From NCBI GenBank assembly GCA_943788615.1, contig CALSQY010000001.1:186001-250000 (forward strand): DNA of 64,000 bases, in the 5' to 3' direction. The stretch comes from UBA4465 sp002292365 (GTDB lineage Bacteria; Bacteroidota; Bacteroidia; Cytophagales; Cyclobacteriaceae). A program made the position numbers and the translations under genes. Positions 37,901 through 48,300 of the stretch are shown piece by piece (the stretch's first letter is position 1; each line of letters begins with the position of its first letter). The notes beneath the pieces were generated by a model that was not told the origin of the DNA, did no database searches, and saw nothing but the letters and a program-made list of their open reading frames with translations.

Positions 37901-40900
37901 CCGATAAGTCAGGTTAAAAATACGGGAACTTCCACCACTGAGCTGACCGTAACTGAGGCGGGTAATTATACTCTGAACGTGACGGATTTCAATGGCTGTG
38001 CTTATACCACTCAAACAACTCAGTTTCAAGAAACGTATCCTGTCAATATTCCTTCGAATATTTCTGTTGCTTTGACTACTGTAAGTGGTGTAAATACATA
38101 TGGGAAAGACTCCGTAAACGTTTCTGCTCCATTTTGTAAGGATGGGGATGACGGCTATATTTTAATTGATGTGGCGGGAGGAACCCCCAACCCTAACTAT
38201 GGCTACCGCTATAGTTGGTACAAGGATGGGGCGGGATCAGTATTTGCCTCCAGTGAAGATATTTCAGATTTACAAAATGGTGTATATGATGTTGTGGTTA
38301 CTGATGGAAACGGTTGTACGTTCCAATCTATTGACTATACGATCGCTTCCCCAACATCAAGCTATCATATAGAAAATTTAACAACTCCGACCCCTACCGT
38401 TTTAACGAATCCAACTTGTAATGGAGACTTAGGTAGCATTGCCGTTATAATTGATGATGATGATGATGGAGTACATCCCAGTGGTTATACTTATAATTGG
38501 TATACAGGTCAAGCAGCGACAGGCTCACCGTTCAATACCGAAAACACAAAACTTGTTTCTGGTCTTGCTGCTGGATATTATACTTTTGAAGTCAACGATT
38601 ATTATGGTTGTGTAAAAACACAAACGTATCAAGTGGAGCAATATCCAATCATCGTTATCACTTCCAATGTAACAGAGCTCAGTTGTCCAGATTCTGGGGA
38701 TGCCCAAATTGAAATTGAAGCCAGTGGTGGAAATGCCGTGTTAGCTACCGATTACACCTATTCATGGGTTAAAGATGGAGACCCATTCCCCATAAATGCG
38801 CCAAGTACAAACACAGATCTTGTCGGGCTTGATTCAGGAGTTTTTATTGTTACTGTATCAGATCAGTCAACTACGGCACCAAATAAAGCGGCTTGCGTGG
38901 TAAAGGATACCCTTACGGTAAACTATTTAGCTGGTTTCCAGGTGGCAGAGGTCATCACTCCTGCTCCTTGTAAAGGAGGGACTACCTCCGCAATTTCTGT
39001 AGATATCTCAGGAGGTACCGCTCCCTACACGCAACAATGGAAGCTCGGGGGCGTTTTTGTAGGAAATGGAACAACTCTCGATAACTTAGTTGATGGCACC
39101 TACCAATTAATTGTTACCGATGTTAATAATTGTACGTCTGCAGCTGGAGACTTTGATTATGCCGTAGCAGCACCTACTACTACATACAGTCTAAATGCCC
39201 CTACAGTAGTTAGTCAAACGGTCTTAGCAGCACCAACGGCAACGGTCATTTCTCCCGTGGTGTGTAATGGGGAAAGTTCGGGTTCCGTGGAGGTAAAGTT
39301 TACTATTGATGCGGGTCATCCGACAGACTATGACTATGCTTGGTATGCAGGAAAAACGGCTACTGGCACTAGAATTGAAAATGAAAAAATTATCTCTGGG
39401 ATCTCTGAGGGGGATTATACGTTCCAAGTTACCGATGAAAATGGGTGTACGAAAGAGGCTACTTATTATGTCCAGGAATACACGGAGATGCAAATTTCTT
39501 CAAGGCTTTCTGATAACATCTGTGGTGGCGATCAAATCGGTAATATTGAGGTTGAAGCCAATGGAGGAAATTCATTGAACTATGACTACCAATGGTCCAA
39601 AAATGGAACAAACTTCAATCCGGCAGACAGCGCTTGGACAGATACTGAGATTGACTCATTGGCCAGTGGTATTTATAGGATAATCATCACAGATGAGCAA
39701 GGTTGTCCTATTGATAAAACCTTTGAGATCACCGATATTCCGGAAATTCAAGTATTCCCAACGGTAACAAACGTGGTTTGTAAAGACAGTGCAACAGGTC
39801 AAATAAATGTGCGCATCACCGGAGGAAATGCCCCCTATACGCAAACATGGGATAAATATGGCATTTATGTAGACAACACAACGACCATAAGCAGGCTAGA
39901 TTCAGGCACTTATACGCTTAATGTTGTGGACTCATTGAATTGTCCTACGATTGTCGAAAATGTCATTGTAACCGAACCAACAACGACTTACACCATTGCC
40001 CCCATAATTGCTGATGTTTCTTGTTACGGATCAAAAGATGGTACCATCAATATCGGTCTTAAACCAGATAACGGACATCCATTCCCCTTTGCTGTCAGTT
40101 GGGTAAAAGACGGCGAATTATTCGATTCGGATAAATTTGTCGTACAAGATTTAAATAGTGGTGATTACCAAGTTTCTATCACAGATCCTATCGGATGTAC
40201 CAGATATGACTCCGTGACTGTTTTTCAGCCAGATAAAATCTTTTTACACCCCACCCTTGATACTCTTGAATGTTACAACGGTACTGATGCCAAAATTACT
40301 TTGGATCCTACAGGGGGCTCCGAGTCGTTTCCTACCATAATATGGAGATACAATGCTAAAGATGCTTTAGATACTATTACTACCGATGATATTGCTTTTG
40401 CAGCCACCGACCTAACGGCTGGAAATCATCTGATTACTTTGGTAGACAAAAAAGGATGTACTAAAGACAGTACTGTTATTTTATATAATCCTCCGAATAT
40501 GGTGGTAAATCCTTCTATAACAAATGTTTTATGTAAGGATGGGAGTACTGGAACCATCACTGCCTCTATGGTAAATGGCAATGCTCCTTTTGAGTATTCA
40601 TGGGTGGATTATGGTAAAGTATATAATACCACTGCCACCATCGATAGCCTAGCGGCAGGGGATTATTATTTAGCAGTGCAAGATAAATACTTTTGCCTTT
40701 CCGATACCTTTACTATTAACGTCACTGAACCTAATAATCAGTTTAACATCAATGGTGATATTACGCGGATTACCTGTAGAGATTCTTCTGATGCTCAAAT
40801 TCTGCTCTCTATTGACGTGCTAGGTGAATCGACTGATTTTACTTACGAATGGGAAAAAGAAGGGGCCTTGATCAGTGAGAGCAAAGATCAGATTGATATC

Positions 40901-42217
40901 ACTTATGGGACCTACACAGTGGGCGCCACCGACAATTTTGGTTGTCTGAGGTCCAATTCTTTTATCATAGATAACCCAGATGCAGTGAACGTCACCAGCA
41001 CCCAAGAAAACATGGTTTGCTGGGGAGACTCAACAGGGTTAATTGCTCTTTCTCCCACCGGTGGTTGGGGAAATTTCACCTATGAATGGAAGCGAAACCT
41101 GGTCCCACTACCGATCTCCGAATCGTTTGGTAATGCACTTCCGGCAGGAGATTATATTATTGATGTCATTGATGAAGGCCTTTGTGAAACGCCTGTTTAT
41201 GTTACACTCACGGGTCCGGATACCGTAAAATTCGATATTGCCACTACAAATCTCACCTGCCCTGGGGATAAAGATGGGACCATTACTGCATCGGTTACCG
41301 GTGGTACCGGTGGTTATACATACAACTGGGCTAAAGATGGAGATCCTTATTCACAACAGATCAATCTTGCTCGCATAGAGGGAGGCGAGTATGAACTTAT
41401 CATCACCGACGAAGCGTTGTGTGAATACTCTTCAGGTATCATCGAGATTACTGAACCTCAGACGCTTTCCTTAGAAGTTCTTTCACTTAAAAACAACTTG
41501 TGTACTACTACGAGTAATGGAGAATTCACTGTTGCGGCCAGTGGAGGGACTGGAGAATATATTTATCGTATCAATGGTGGAGATCCTTTTCCTAATAATT
41601 ATTATGGTGGCTTAAAAGGAGGCGATCAAAACATAGAGATTACCGATGAGAACTTGTGCTCCTTCGATACTACACTAGTCGTTGAAACCGATTATTTATT
41701 GGTTGCAGACTTCAATTTAGAATATGACTATCCTTACATTGATTGGCCCATATCTTTATTTGATGATTCAAAGGGGCCAGAAATTATTGATTGGTCTTGG
41801 GATCTAGGTAACGGTGCAGTTGTCGATGAAGTTAACGCGAGAAATACTTATGTCTCGCCTGCAGCATATCCTATTACCTTGAAAATTACAAACGCTGTTG
41901 GATGTGAGGCAGTTAATACTCAAATCTTAGATGTGGAGAAGGGCTTTCGTGTGGCCATGCCCTCGGCTTTTACACCGAACCTAGATGGCCTCAATGATTA
42001 TTTTAGGCCAACATTGGAAAATATTGTTTCTATGTACTTGGTTATTTATAACAAATACGGCAGCGTCGTGTTTGAGACCAAAGATCTCGATGGGGAATGG
42101 GATGGCTCTTTAAATCAAACTCCCTTACCTCAAGATTCTTATCTGTATGAGATCACCTATGAGGCTGAATCGGGCATTTTTAGGACCTCTCGTGGCAAGG
42201 TCGCTATGTTAAGATAA
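34925..42217 (+). CDS. Giant SprB-repeat surface protein with type B type IX secretion domain (paralogue A)
   Basis: 2430 residues. A signal peptide (cleavage about residue 26, SWAQ) is followed by roughly 22 SprB-type repeats of 70-100 residues, recognised by a Cys-x-G/D...G-x-I-x-V..GG opening and a GxYxVxVTDxxGC close. Mini-modules of about 60 residues lie in or between repeats at 502-567, 728-798 and 899-963. A PKD-like domain (about 2259-2339) precedes the type B sorting domain (AMPSAFTPNLDGLNDYF, YNKYGSVVF, PQDSYLY, about 2340-2430). It would be exported by the type IX system and displayed on the surface as an adhesin, probably with the PorP/SprF protein 19 bp upstream. Repeats 7-22 match repeats 8-23 of the downstream protein one to one. 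Confidence 0.93.
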   Translation: MESIQRRLSYLILTFALVSPLISWAQFDLASSAHTDITCNNIDEGITNDGTITLTFDAASSARGKTVVWWKFNGTAYAALTGGSVPTAVNNPAGGGNVGATSIQARNLGVGYYYAVITGASGEVETSPTFSITKPDPISLVVNTSATIDPLCIGGTTGQISVTAYGGLGTYSYAISTSNGSYTYNDADGIFTGLSDASNPTYHFSVQATDGSNVCTYDYAAGGSLSGTDITETLTDPGAITLGTVSSTNVVCFGESTGTVIMTAASGGTGTLTYGIASNTTGTAPADGSYSFTNTGSGTTFTGISANTAGESYFVAVQDDNGCIEKSNGAATTVNGPSADLAVGGFTRDNPSSINGVDGSIQLSGGGVTGGTSGYTYSWVKANGDVVGTSANLTTATATSGTVPSEIYTLTVTDANSCQKTFAQQTLSDCFDVDETIINLTGFELGNGSVTLLPVVDNSNESYTWGITWNGTASGPVNPSLTPNTRNKTVTRQTSAAPASPNNNVLSVSDTSQVDVGDIVNIAAGTDLVGVVTVIDKPLSGPNAGKLILSTTHNISNGVDLTFTPLKILSLGADTYTATITGTPSGGGACTKVIPYVVTQPANFFITTLSSPKTFSGDANDIICKDADDAYITAAVDGGTSPYNIQYKYKATSAATYSSNYGVFTTAIGSWDNTHFTSGLTSTNLAAGFYSVRIKDYNGVFTDDVEIEITEPNSGFIMPIVAATAAVNGAISSNTTALVVDSNVGVIKAGDVVTGKQTDGSTFSRVVVSLGDQQNLVLNTAINPLEDNTVLTFTNENTLSLTDVSCFGLGDGKAEFDPDRGNEIDSIKWYKWSGSTKNHLTGYLGLTSVDTLLEGSYTVELRDAFGCVQATNYAINEPEVLSLDETITNVVCPVSSSADVVTSTGNTALVLNNNVGTIAVGDVITGTGISGMVTVTAIADQNNITVSTNITASGNLTFDPPGKISVVVGGANSNTLNSQFYEYQWDQGGVLMPISQVKNTGTSTTELTVTEAGNYTLNVTDFNGCAYTTQTTQFQETYPVNIPSNISVALTTVSGVNTYGKDSVNVSAPFCKDGDDGYILIDVAGGTPNPNYGYRYSWYKDGAGSVFASSEDISDLQNGVYDVVVTDGNGCTFQSIDYTIASPTSSYHIENLTTPTPTVLTNPTCNGDLGSIAVIIDDDDDGVHPSGYTYNWYTGQAATGSPFNTENTKLVSGLAAGYYTFEVNDYYGCVKTQTYQVEQYPIIVITSNVTELSCPDSGDAQIEIEASGGNAVLATDYTYSWVKDGDPFPINAPSTNTDLVGLDSGVFIVTVSDQSTTAPNKAACVVKDTLTVNYLAGFQVAEVITPAPCKGGTTSAISVDISGGTAPYTQQWKLGGVFVGNGTTLDNLVDGTYQLIVTDVNNCTSAAGDFDYAVAAPTTTYSLNAPTVVSQTVLAAPTATVISPVVCNGESSGSVEVKFTIDAGHPTDYDYAWYAGKTATGTRIENEKIISGISEGDYTFQVTDENGCTKEATYYVQEYTEMQISSRLSDNICGGDQIGNIEVEANGGNSLNYDYQWSKNGTNFNPADSAWTDTEIDSLASGIYRIIITDEQGCPIDKTFEITDIPEIQVFPTVTNVVCKDSATGQINVRITGGNAPYTQTWDKYGIYVDNTTTISRLDSGTYTLNVVDSLNCPTIVENVIVTEPTTTYTIAPIIADVSCYGSKDGTINIGLKPDNGHPFPFAVSWVKDGELFDSDKFVVQDLNSGDYQVSITDPIGCTRYDSVTVFQPDKIFLHPTLDTLECYNGTDAKITLDPTGGSESFPTIIWRYNAKDALDTITTDDIAFAATDLTAGNHLITLVDKKGCTKDSTVILYNPPNMVVNPSITNVLCKDGSTGTITASMVNGNAPFEYSWVDYGKVYNTTATIDSLAAGDYYLAVQDKYFCLSDTFTINVTEPNNQFNINGDITRITCRDSSDAQILLSIDVLGESTDFTYEWEKEGALISESKDQIDITYGTYTVGATDNFGCLRSNSFIIDNPDAVNVTSTQENMVCWGDSTGLIALSPTGGWGNFTYEWKRNLVPLPISESFGNALPAGDYIIDVIDEGLCETPVYVTLTGPDTVKFDIATTNLTCPGDKDGTITASVTGGTGGYTYNWAKDGDPYSQQINLARIEGGEYELIITDEALCEYSSGIIEITEPQTLSLEVLSLKNNLCTTTSNGEFTVAASGGTGEYIYRINGGDPFPNNYYGGLKGGDQNIEITDENLCSFDTTLVVETDYLLVADFNLEYDYPYIDWPISLFDDSKGPEIIDWSWDLGNGAVVDEVNARNTYVSPAAYPITLKITNAVGCEAVNTQILDVEKGFRVAMPSAFTPNLDGLNDYFRPTLENIVSMYLVIYNKYGSVVFETKDLDGEWDGSLNQTPLPQDSYLYEITYEAESGIFRTSRGKVAMLR
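36429..36625 (+). repeat. Mini-module insert 1 (GD-V-x-G...VTVI...LTF) in giant protein A
   Basis: Encodes a ~65-residue beta-rich segment with VDVGDIVNIAAGTDLVGVVTV and LILSTTHNISNGVDLTF, placed inside a SprB repeat before its closing strand (SLGADTYTATITG). It shares the pattern VGDV..G....VVTV....L.LST......LTF with three other copies in this locus. Confidence 0.65.
37107..37320 (+). repeat. Mini-module insert 2 in giant protein A
   Basis: A ~70-residue segment with ALVVDSNVGVIKAGDVVTG and NLVLNTAINPLEDNTVLTF, sitting in the linker between two SprB repeats (after ITEPNSGF, before LTDVSCFG). Same pattern as the other copies. Confidence 0.65.
37619..37815 (+). repeat. Mini-module insert 3 in giant protein A
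   Basis: A ~65-residue segment with ALVLNNNVGTIAVGDVITG, TGISGMVTVTAIADQNNITV and SGNLTF, splitting repeat 8 between its Cys opening (TNVVCPVSSS) and GKISVVVGG. The homologous position in giant protein B is occupied by a LamG domain. Confidence 0.7.
41944..42214 (+). other. Type B type IX secretion sorting domain of giant protein A
   Basis: Encodes the ~90-residue C-terminal 'gliding motility-associated' domain: MPSAFTPNLDGLNDYFRP, VIYNKYGSVVFE, WDGSLNQTPLPQDSYLY and a final RGKVAMLR. In studied bacteria this domain directs passage through the type IX secretion pore and requires an SprF-type partner. Confidence 0.92.
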
Positions 42218-42308
42218 GTCGCTAACTTCATTTAGAGATGAGCACACCAGAGATTTTATTTAAAAAGGATAGTTTCAGATATCACCGATATGGGTTGATT
42301 GAAATATC

Positions 42309-45300
42309 ATGCATAAAACCTTGGGCCCGTTGAGTGTATATAAACGACATATAATCCTTTTTTTGATCTGTTTAATTCCTGTTTTAGGATTAGCCCAAGG
42401 CTTTACAGAGAACGTGATTAGTGATGCTAGTTTTAGGGGCCTCTCAGTTTATGCTGCAGATATAGATGGGGATGGAGATATGGATGTGTTAGGAGCGGAT
42501 GGTTTTAACGATGAGATAGCATGGTTTGAGAATAACGGTTCTGGAAGCTTTTCTGCTAAGAAAGTGATTGGGTCTATTGATGCTCCTTATTCAGTCTATT
42601 CTGCAGATGTAGATGGGGATGGAGATATGGATGTGTTAGCAGCAGCAGAGTATGCTGATTTAATAGTATGGTATGAGAACGATGGTAACGACCCAATAGG
42701 CTGGACTAGGAGCACGATTGCTAATCTTGATGGAGCTGTCAAAGTCTACGCTGCAGATGTAGATGGGGATGGAGATATGGATGTGATAGCAGGGGCCAAA
42801 GGTCCTGCTGGTGGAGTTTCTGGTGCTGATAAAATAGTATTGTATGAGAACGATGGTTCCGGAGGCTTCTCTGTTAAGACCGAGATTGATAATAATAGTG
42901 ATACCTATTCAGTCTATGCTGCACATATAAATAATGATGGACATATGGATGTGTTAGGAGCTTCTGAGGTGAATCCTTCTAAAATAGCATGGTATGAGAA
43001 CGATGGTAATGAAACCTTCGTTGAGTATGCGATTGATGCTAGTCTTCCAAATGGTCGTAAATCAGTCTACGCTGCACATATAAATAATGATGGACATATG
43101 GATGTGTTAGCAAGTTCTTATGCGGATAATACGATAGTATGGTATGAGAACGATGGTTCCACCCCAATAGTCTGGACTAAGCGTACGATTGATAATGCTT
43201 TTAGTGGTCCTTGGTCAGTCTACGCTGCAGATATAGATGGGGATGGAGATATGGATGTGTTAGGAGCAGCAATAGGTGCTGATGAAATAGCATGGTATGA
43301 GAACAATGGTTCCGGAACCTTCTCTGCTAAGCAATTGATTGGGTCTAGTTTTGATGGTTATGCAGTCTACGCTTCCGATTCATCAGATTTTGATGGGGAT
43401 GGAGAATTGGATGTATTAGGAGGTGCTAATGCTGAGGGTATATCATGGTTTGAATCACCTGGTTTTGCGCCAACGATCAGTAGTGTCAGTTTGAATGCTG
43501 CAAACACAGAGCTTACCGTAACCTTTTCAGAGGATGTTTATAATACGAATGGAGGTTCAGGAGATTTAGAAGTAGCTGACTTTGCTTTATCGATCAGTGG
43601 TGGAGCAGCCGGTGTTAACGCAACTCCTGGAAGCATAACGAAAACAGCTCAGAACATCTGGGTATTAGGTGTGACTATAACAGGGACTGCCAATGGTGGT
43701 GAGACGCTTACTGTTGTTCCTGCGAGTACTGCGATATATAGTGCGGGAGGTCGCGCGTCATCAACTTCTCAATCAAATAATACGGCAAGTTTAACAGAGA
43801 AGGTATTACCTACGATCACGGGTGTCTCCTCAACTACGAGTGATGATTCTTACAGGCAGGGTGAGACGATTGCCATCACAGTGGCATTTAGTGAAAATGT
43901 TAATGTTACTGGAACTCCTACGCTCACCTTAGAGACTGGGGGTAGTGATGCGGTGGTTAATTACAGTACTGGAACGGGCACCAATACGTTAACTTTTAAT
44001 TATACGATAGGATCAGGAGAGACCTCAAGTGATTTGGATTATGAATCGACTAGTTCCTTGGGATTAAACAGTGGTACAATCAAAGATGCGGCACTAAATG
44101 ATGCGACCTTGACTTTGGCGAGTCCCGGAGCTGCTAATTCTTTAGGAGCCAACAAAGATTTGATTGTTGACAATACTGTTCCTACGATCAGTAGTGTTAG
44201 TTTGAATGCTGCAAACACAGAGCTTACCGTAACCTTTGCAGAGGATGTGTATAATACCAATGGAGGTTCAGGAAATTTAGAAGTAGCTGACTTTGCTTTA
44301 TCGATCAGTGGTGGAGCAGCCGGGGTTAACGCAACTCCTGCAAGCATAACGAAAACAGCTCAGAACATCTGGGTATTAGGTGTGACCATAACAGGGACTG
44401 CCAATGGTGGTGAGACGCTTACTGTTGTTCCTGCTGCGAGTACTGCGATATATGATAAAGCAGGAAATGCAGCATCAACTTCTCAATCAAATAATACAGC
44501 AAGTTTAACAGAGAAGATTGCTCCTACAATATCTGCAGCAAGTACCCTAGATAATGATAAGGACGGTAAAATAGATCAAATATTAGTCACATTATCTGAG
44601 GCCATTACTGATGGAAGTTCAACTTTGAATAATACTACATTTACTGTTGCCGGATACACAGTAAGTGGTACTACTACGGGATCTTTAGCTAATGACAATA
44701 AAGTGCTTATTACCCTTAACGAAAGCGGCACAGCAGATACCGATGCTACGCCTAACCTGGTACTAGTTGCTGCTAAAATCTCTGATGCTGCAGGAAACTT
44801 ATTATCATCTGATCAAACCTTTACTGGAACGGCTGACACTGCGTCACCTGCTATCATCGCTGCAAATACATTGGATAGTGATAAAGACGGACAAATAGAT
44901 CAGATATTAGTAACCTTATCTGAGAATATTAATGATGGAAGTTCAACCCTGAATAATACTACATTTACCGTTGCTGGATACACAGTAAGTAATACCACAA
45001 CAGGATCCTTAGCTAATGATAATAAAGTACTTATTACCCTTGACGAAAGCGGCTCAGCAGATACAGATGCTACCCCTAATGTAGTACTAGTTGATGCTAA
45101 AATCTCTGATAGTGCAGGAAACTCATTATCATCTGATCAAACCTTTACTGTAACAACTGATGGAGCGGCACCCATCATCATTGCAGCCAATATATTAGAT
45201 GACGATGACAATGGACAAATAGATCAGATATTAGTAACCTTATCTGAGGCTATTAATGATGGAGGTTCAACCTTGGACAATACTACATTTACTGTTGCCG

Positions 45301-48300
45301 GATATACAGTAAGTAATACTACAACGGGATCCTTAGCTAATGATAATAAAGTGCTTATTACCCTTACTGAAAGCGGCTCAGCGGATACCGATGCTACTCC
45401 TGATGTAGTACTAGTTGCTGCTAAGATTTCTGATGGGGCCAATGCTTTATCCTCCAATCAACCCGTCTTTAATGGCGCTAGTAACGCAGCGCCACCTGCT
45501 ATTAGCGCTGCAAATACATTGGATAGTGATAATGATGGACAAATAGATCAGGTGTTAGTAACCTTATCTGAAACTATAGCCGATGGAAGTTCAACCCTGG
45601 ATAATACTACATTTACCGTTGCCGGATATACAGTAAGTGGTACCACTACGGGAGCTTCTGCTAATGATAACAAAGTGCTTATTACCCTTACCGAAAGCGG
45701 CTCAGCAGATACCGATGCTATTCCTAATGTGATACTGGTTGCTGCCAAAATCTCTGATGGGGCCAATGCCTTAGCATCCAATCAAACCTTTAGTGGAACA
45801 ACTGATGGAGCGGCGCCTGCCATAAGTGAAGCACAAACCTTAGATGATGATAAGGATGGACAAATAGATCAGATATTAGTCACATTATCTGAGGCCATTA
45901 ATGATGGAAGTTCGACCTTGGATAATACTACATTTACCGTTGCTGGATACACAGTGAGTAATACTACTACGGGAACGGGGAATGACAATGAAGTGCTTAT
46001 TTCTCTTACCGAAAGTGGTTCAGCAGACACAGAAGCTACTCCTGATGTGGTACTAGTTGCTACGAAAATTTCGGATGGTAGTAATGCCTTAGCATCCAAT
46101 CAAACATTTACTGGAACAACTGATGATGCTGGACCTGCCATCATTGCAGCAAGTACATTAGATAGTGATGACAATGGGCAGATAGATCAGATACTAGTAA
46201 CCTTATCTGAGACTATAGCCGATGCAAGTTCAACCTTGAATAATACTACATTTACCGTTGCTGGATATACGGTAAGTAATACTACTACGGGAGCTTCTGC
46301 TAATGATAACAAAGTACTTATTACACTTAATGAAAGCGGCTCAGCAGATACCGATGCTAATCCAACCATGGTACTAGTTGCTGCTAAAATCTCCGATGGT
46401 ATCGATGCCTTAGCATCCGATCAAACCTTTAATGGAACAACTGATGGTGTGCCGCCTGCTATAAGCGCAGCACAAGTATTAGATAGTGATAAGGATGGGC
46501 AGATAGATCAGATATTAGTAACCTTATCTGAGAATATTAATGATGGAAGTTCAACCCTGAATAATACCACATTTACCGTTGCTGGATATACGGTAAGTAA
46601 TACTACAACGGGATCCTCAGCCAATGATAATAAAGTGCTTATTACCCTTACTGAAAGTGGATTACCGGATACCGATGCTACTCCTGATGTTACACTGGTT
46701 GCTGCTAAAATTTCTGATGGCGGTAGTGCTTTGGCTGCTAATCAAACCTTTAGTGGAACAACTAATGGAGCGCCACCGGCTGTAAGTGCAGCAGAAACAT
46801 TAGATAATGATAATGATGGGCAAATAGATCAGATATTAGTAACCTTATCTGAAACTATAGCCGATGGAAGCTCAACTTTGAATAATACTACATTTACCGT
46901 TGCCGGATACACAGTGAGTAATACTACAACGGGAGCTTCTGCCAATGATAATCAAGTACTTATTTCTCTTACCGAAAGCGGATCAGCAGATACCGATGCT
47001 ACCCCTAATGTGGTACTAGTTGCTGCTAAAATTTCTGATGGGGCTAATGCTTTAGCATCTAATCAAACTTTTAGTGGAACAGTGGATACTGCACCACCTG
47101 TTTTATTATCGGCTTCCTATAAAGATATCAATCCTGTTGCTGAACCCGATGGTACAGTAGACCGAGTAGATGTGATTTATAGTGAGGACGTTTCAAATTC
47201 CGCTTTTCAGGCAGGAGATTGGACTTTCCCTACCAATGGGGCAAATTTTTCTGCTTCCAGTGCTAATTTTAATGGAAACACTATTGAGATAACAGTTACT
47301 GGCGCAGCGGTCAATACCACTGTATTTGGTGCTACTACTGTATTATACACTGCCAATGCAGGTATTGCCAATAGTATTAAAGACGTTGCCTCAACACCAA
47401 ACAATGCAGCTACAAGCAGCGCAACTACTTTAAGCGATGCTTCTCCCCCAATTATGGTTACCGCAACCACTAAGGATTCTAACTCTAACGGCTCGGCGGA
47501 CCAAATAGTTGTCACTTTTAGTGAACCCGTAGATCTATCCAATGTAGACAATAACAATTTTACTTTAACAGAAAGTGCAGGGGGATCACCCACCATAAAT
47601 GGCAGCTATACCTCTAATGATGCTTCCTCTATAACCTTCAATTTAAATGGAGTTACGGCTAATAATACCTCTTTAACCATTAATTTAGATTACAATGATG
47701 CAGCAGGAACGATCATAGATAACAGCAGCAATGAAATGAGCTTTAATGAAGACACTACAGGATCAGATGGAGTCGGGCCTACTGTAGTCATCACAGCTAC
47801 CAATGGCACACTGGGCTCACCGGGCGCGGTTGTTAATAGTGGATCGACGACAACAGATGTTGGCATCATTTTAACTTTCACTCTAAGTGAACCCTCATCA
47901 GATTTTGATATTAACGATATAGACCTGAGCGCAGCAAACGGGACCATTAGCTCCGCTCTTACTGTTGTATCCAGTACAGTTTATACTGCCCATTTTGCTG
48001 CAACCCGAGAAGGCCTGCTCACCACCGTAGGAGTTACAGTAGGAGGATTTACTGATAACTTCGGTAACGCTAACATTAAGCCGATAACAAATTTTCTTTG
48101 GACCAGTAACATTCCTATGGATTTTGCCTCCGGCTCGTGGCGACATCTTACTTGTAAGGATGCTGCTGATGGTCAAATTACCGTTAACATTCCTACTGGG
48201 GGTAGCGGGAATTATGAATATGATATTGCAACTGCAACAGGAAATTTATTTGATGGGGGCTATGTAAGTAAAACCAGTAATATTTTTAATGATTTGGCTG

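Noticed and set aside
44039..47947. Series of minus-strand open frames of 60-129 codons across the repeats of giant protein B
   Set aside because: They recur with the repeat period and are the antisense reading of the same repeated DNA. They lack starts with context and match nothing.
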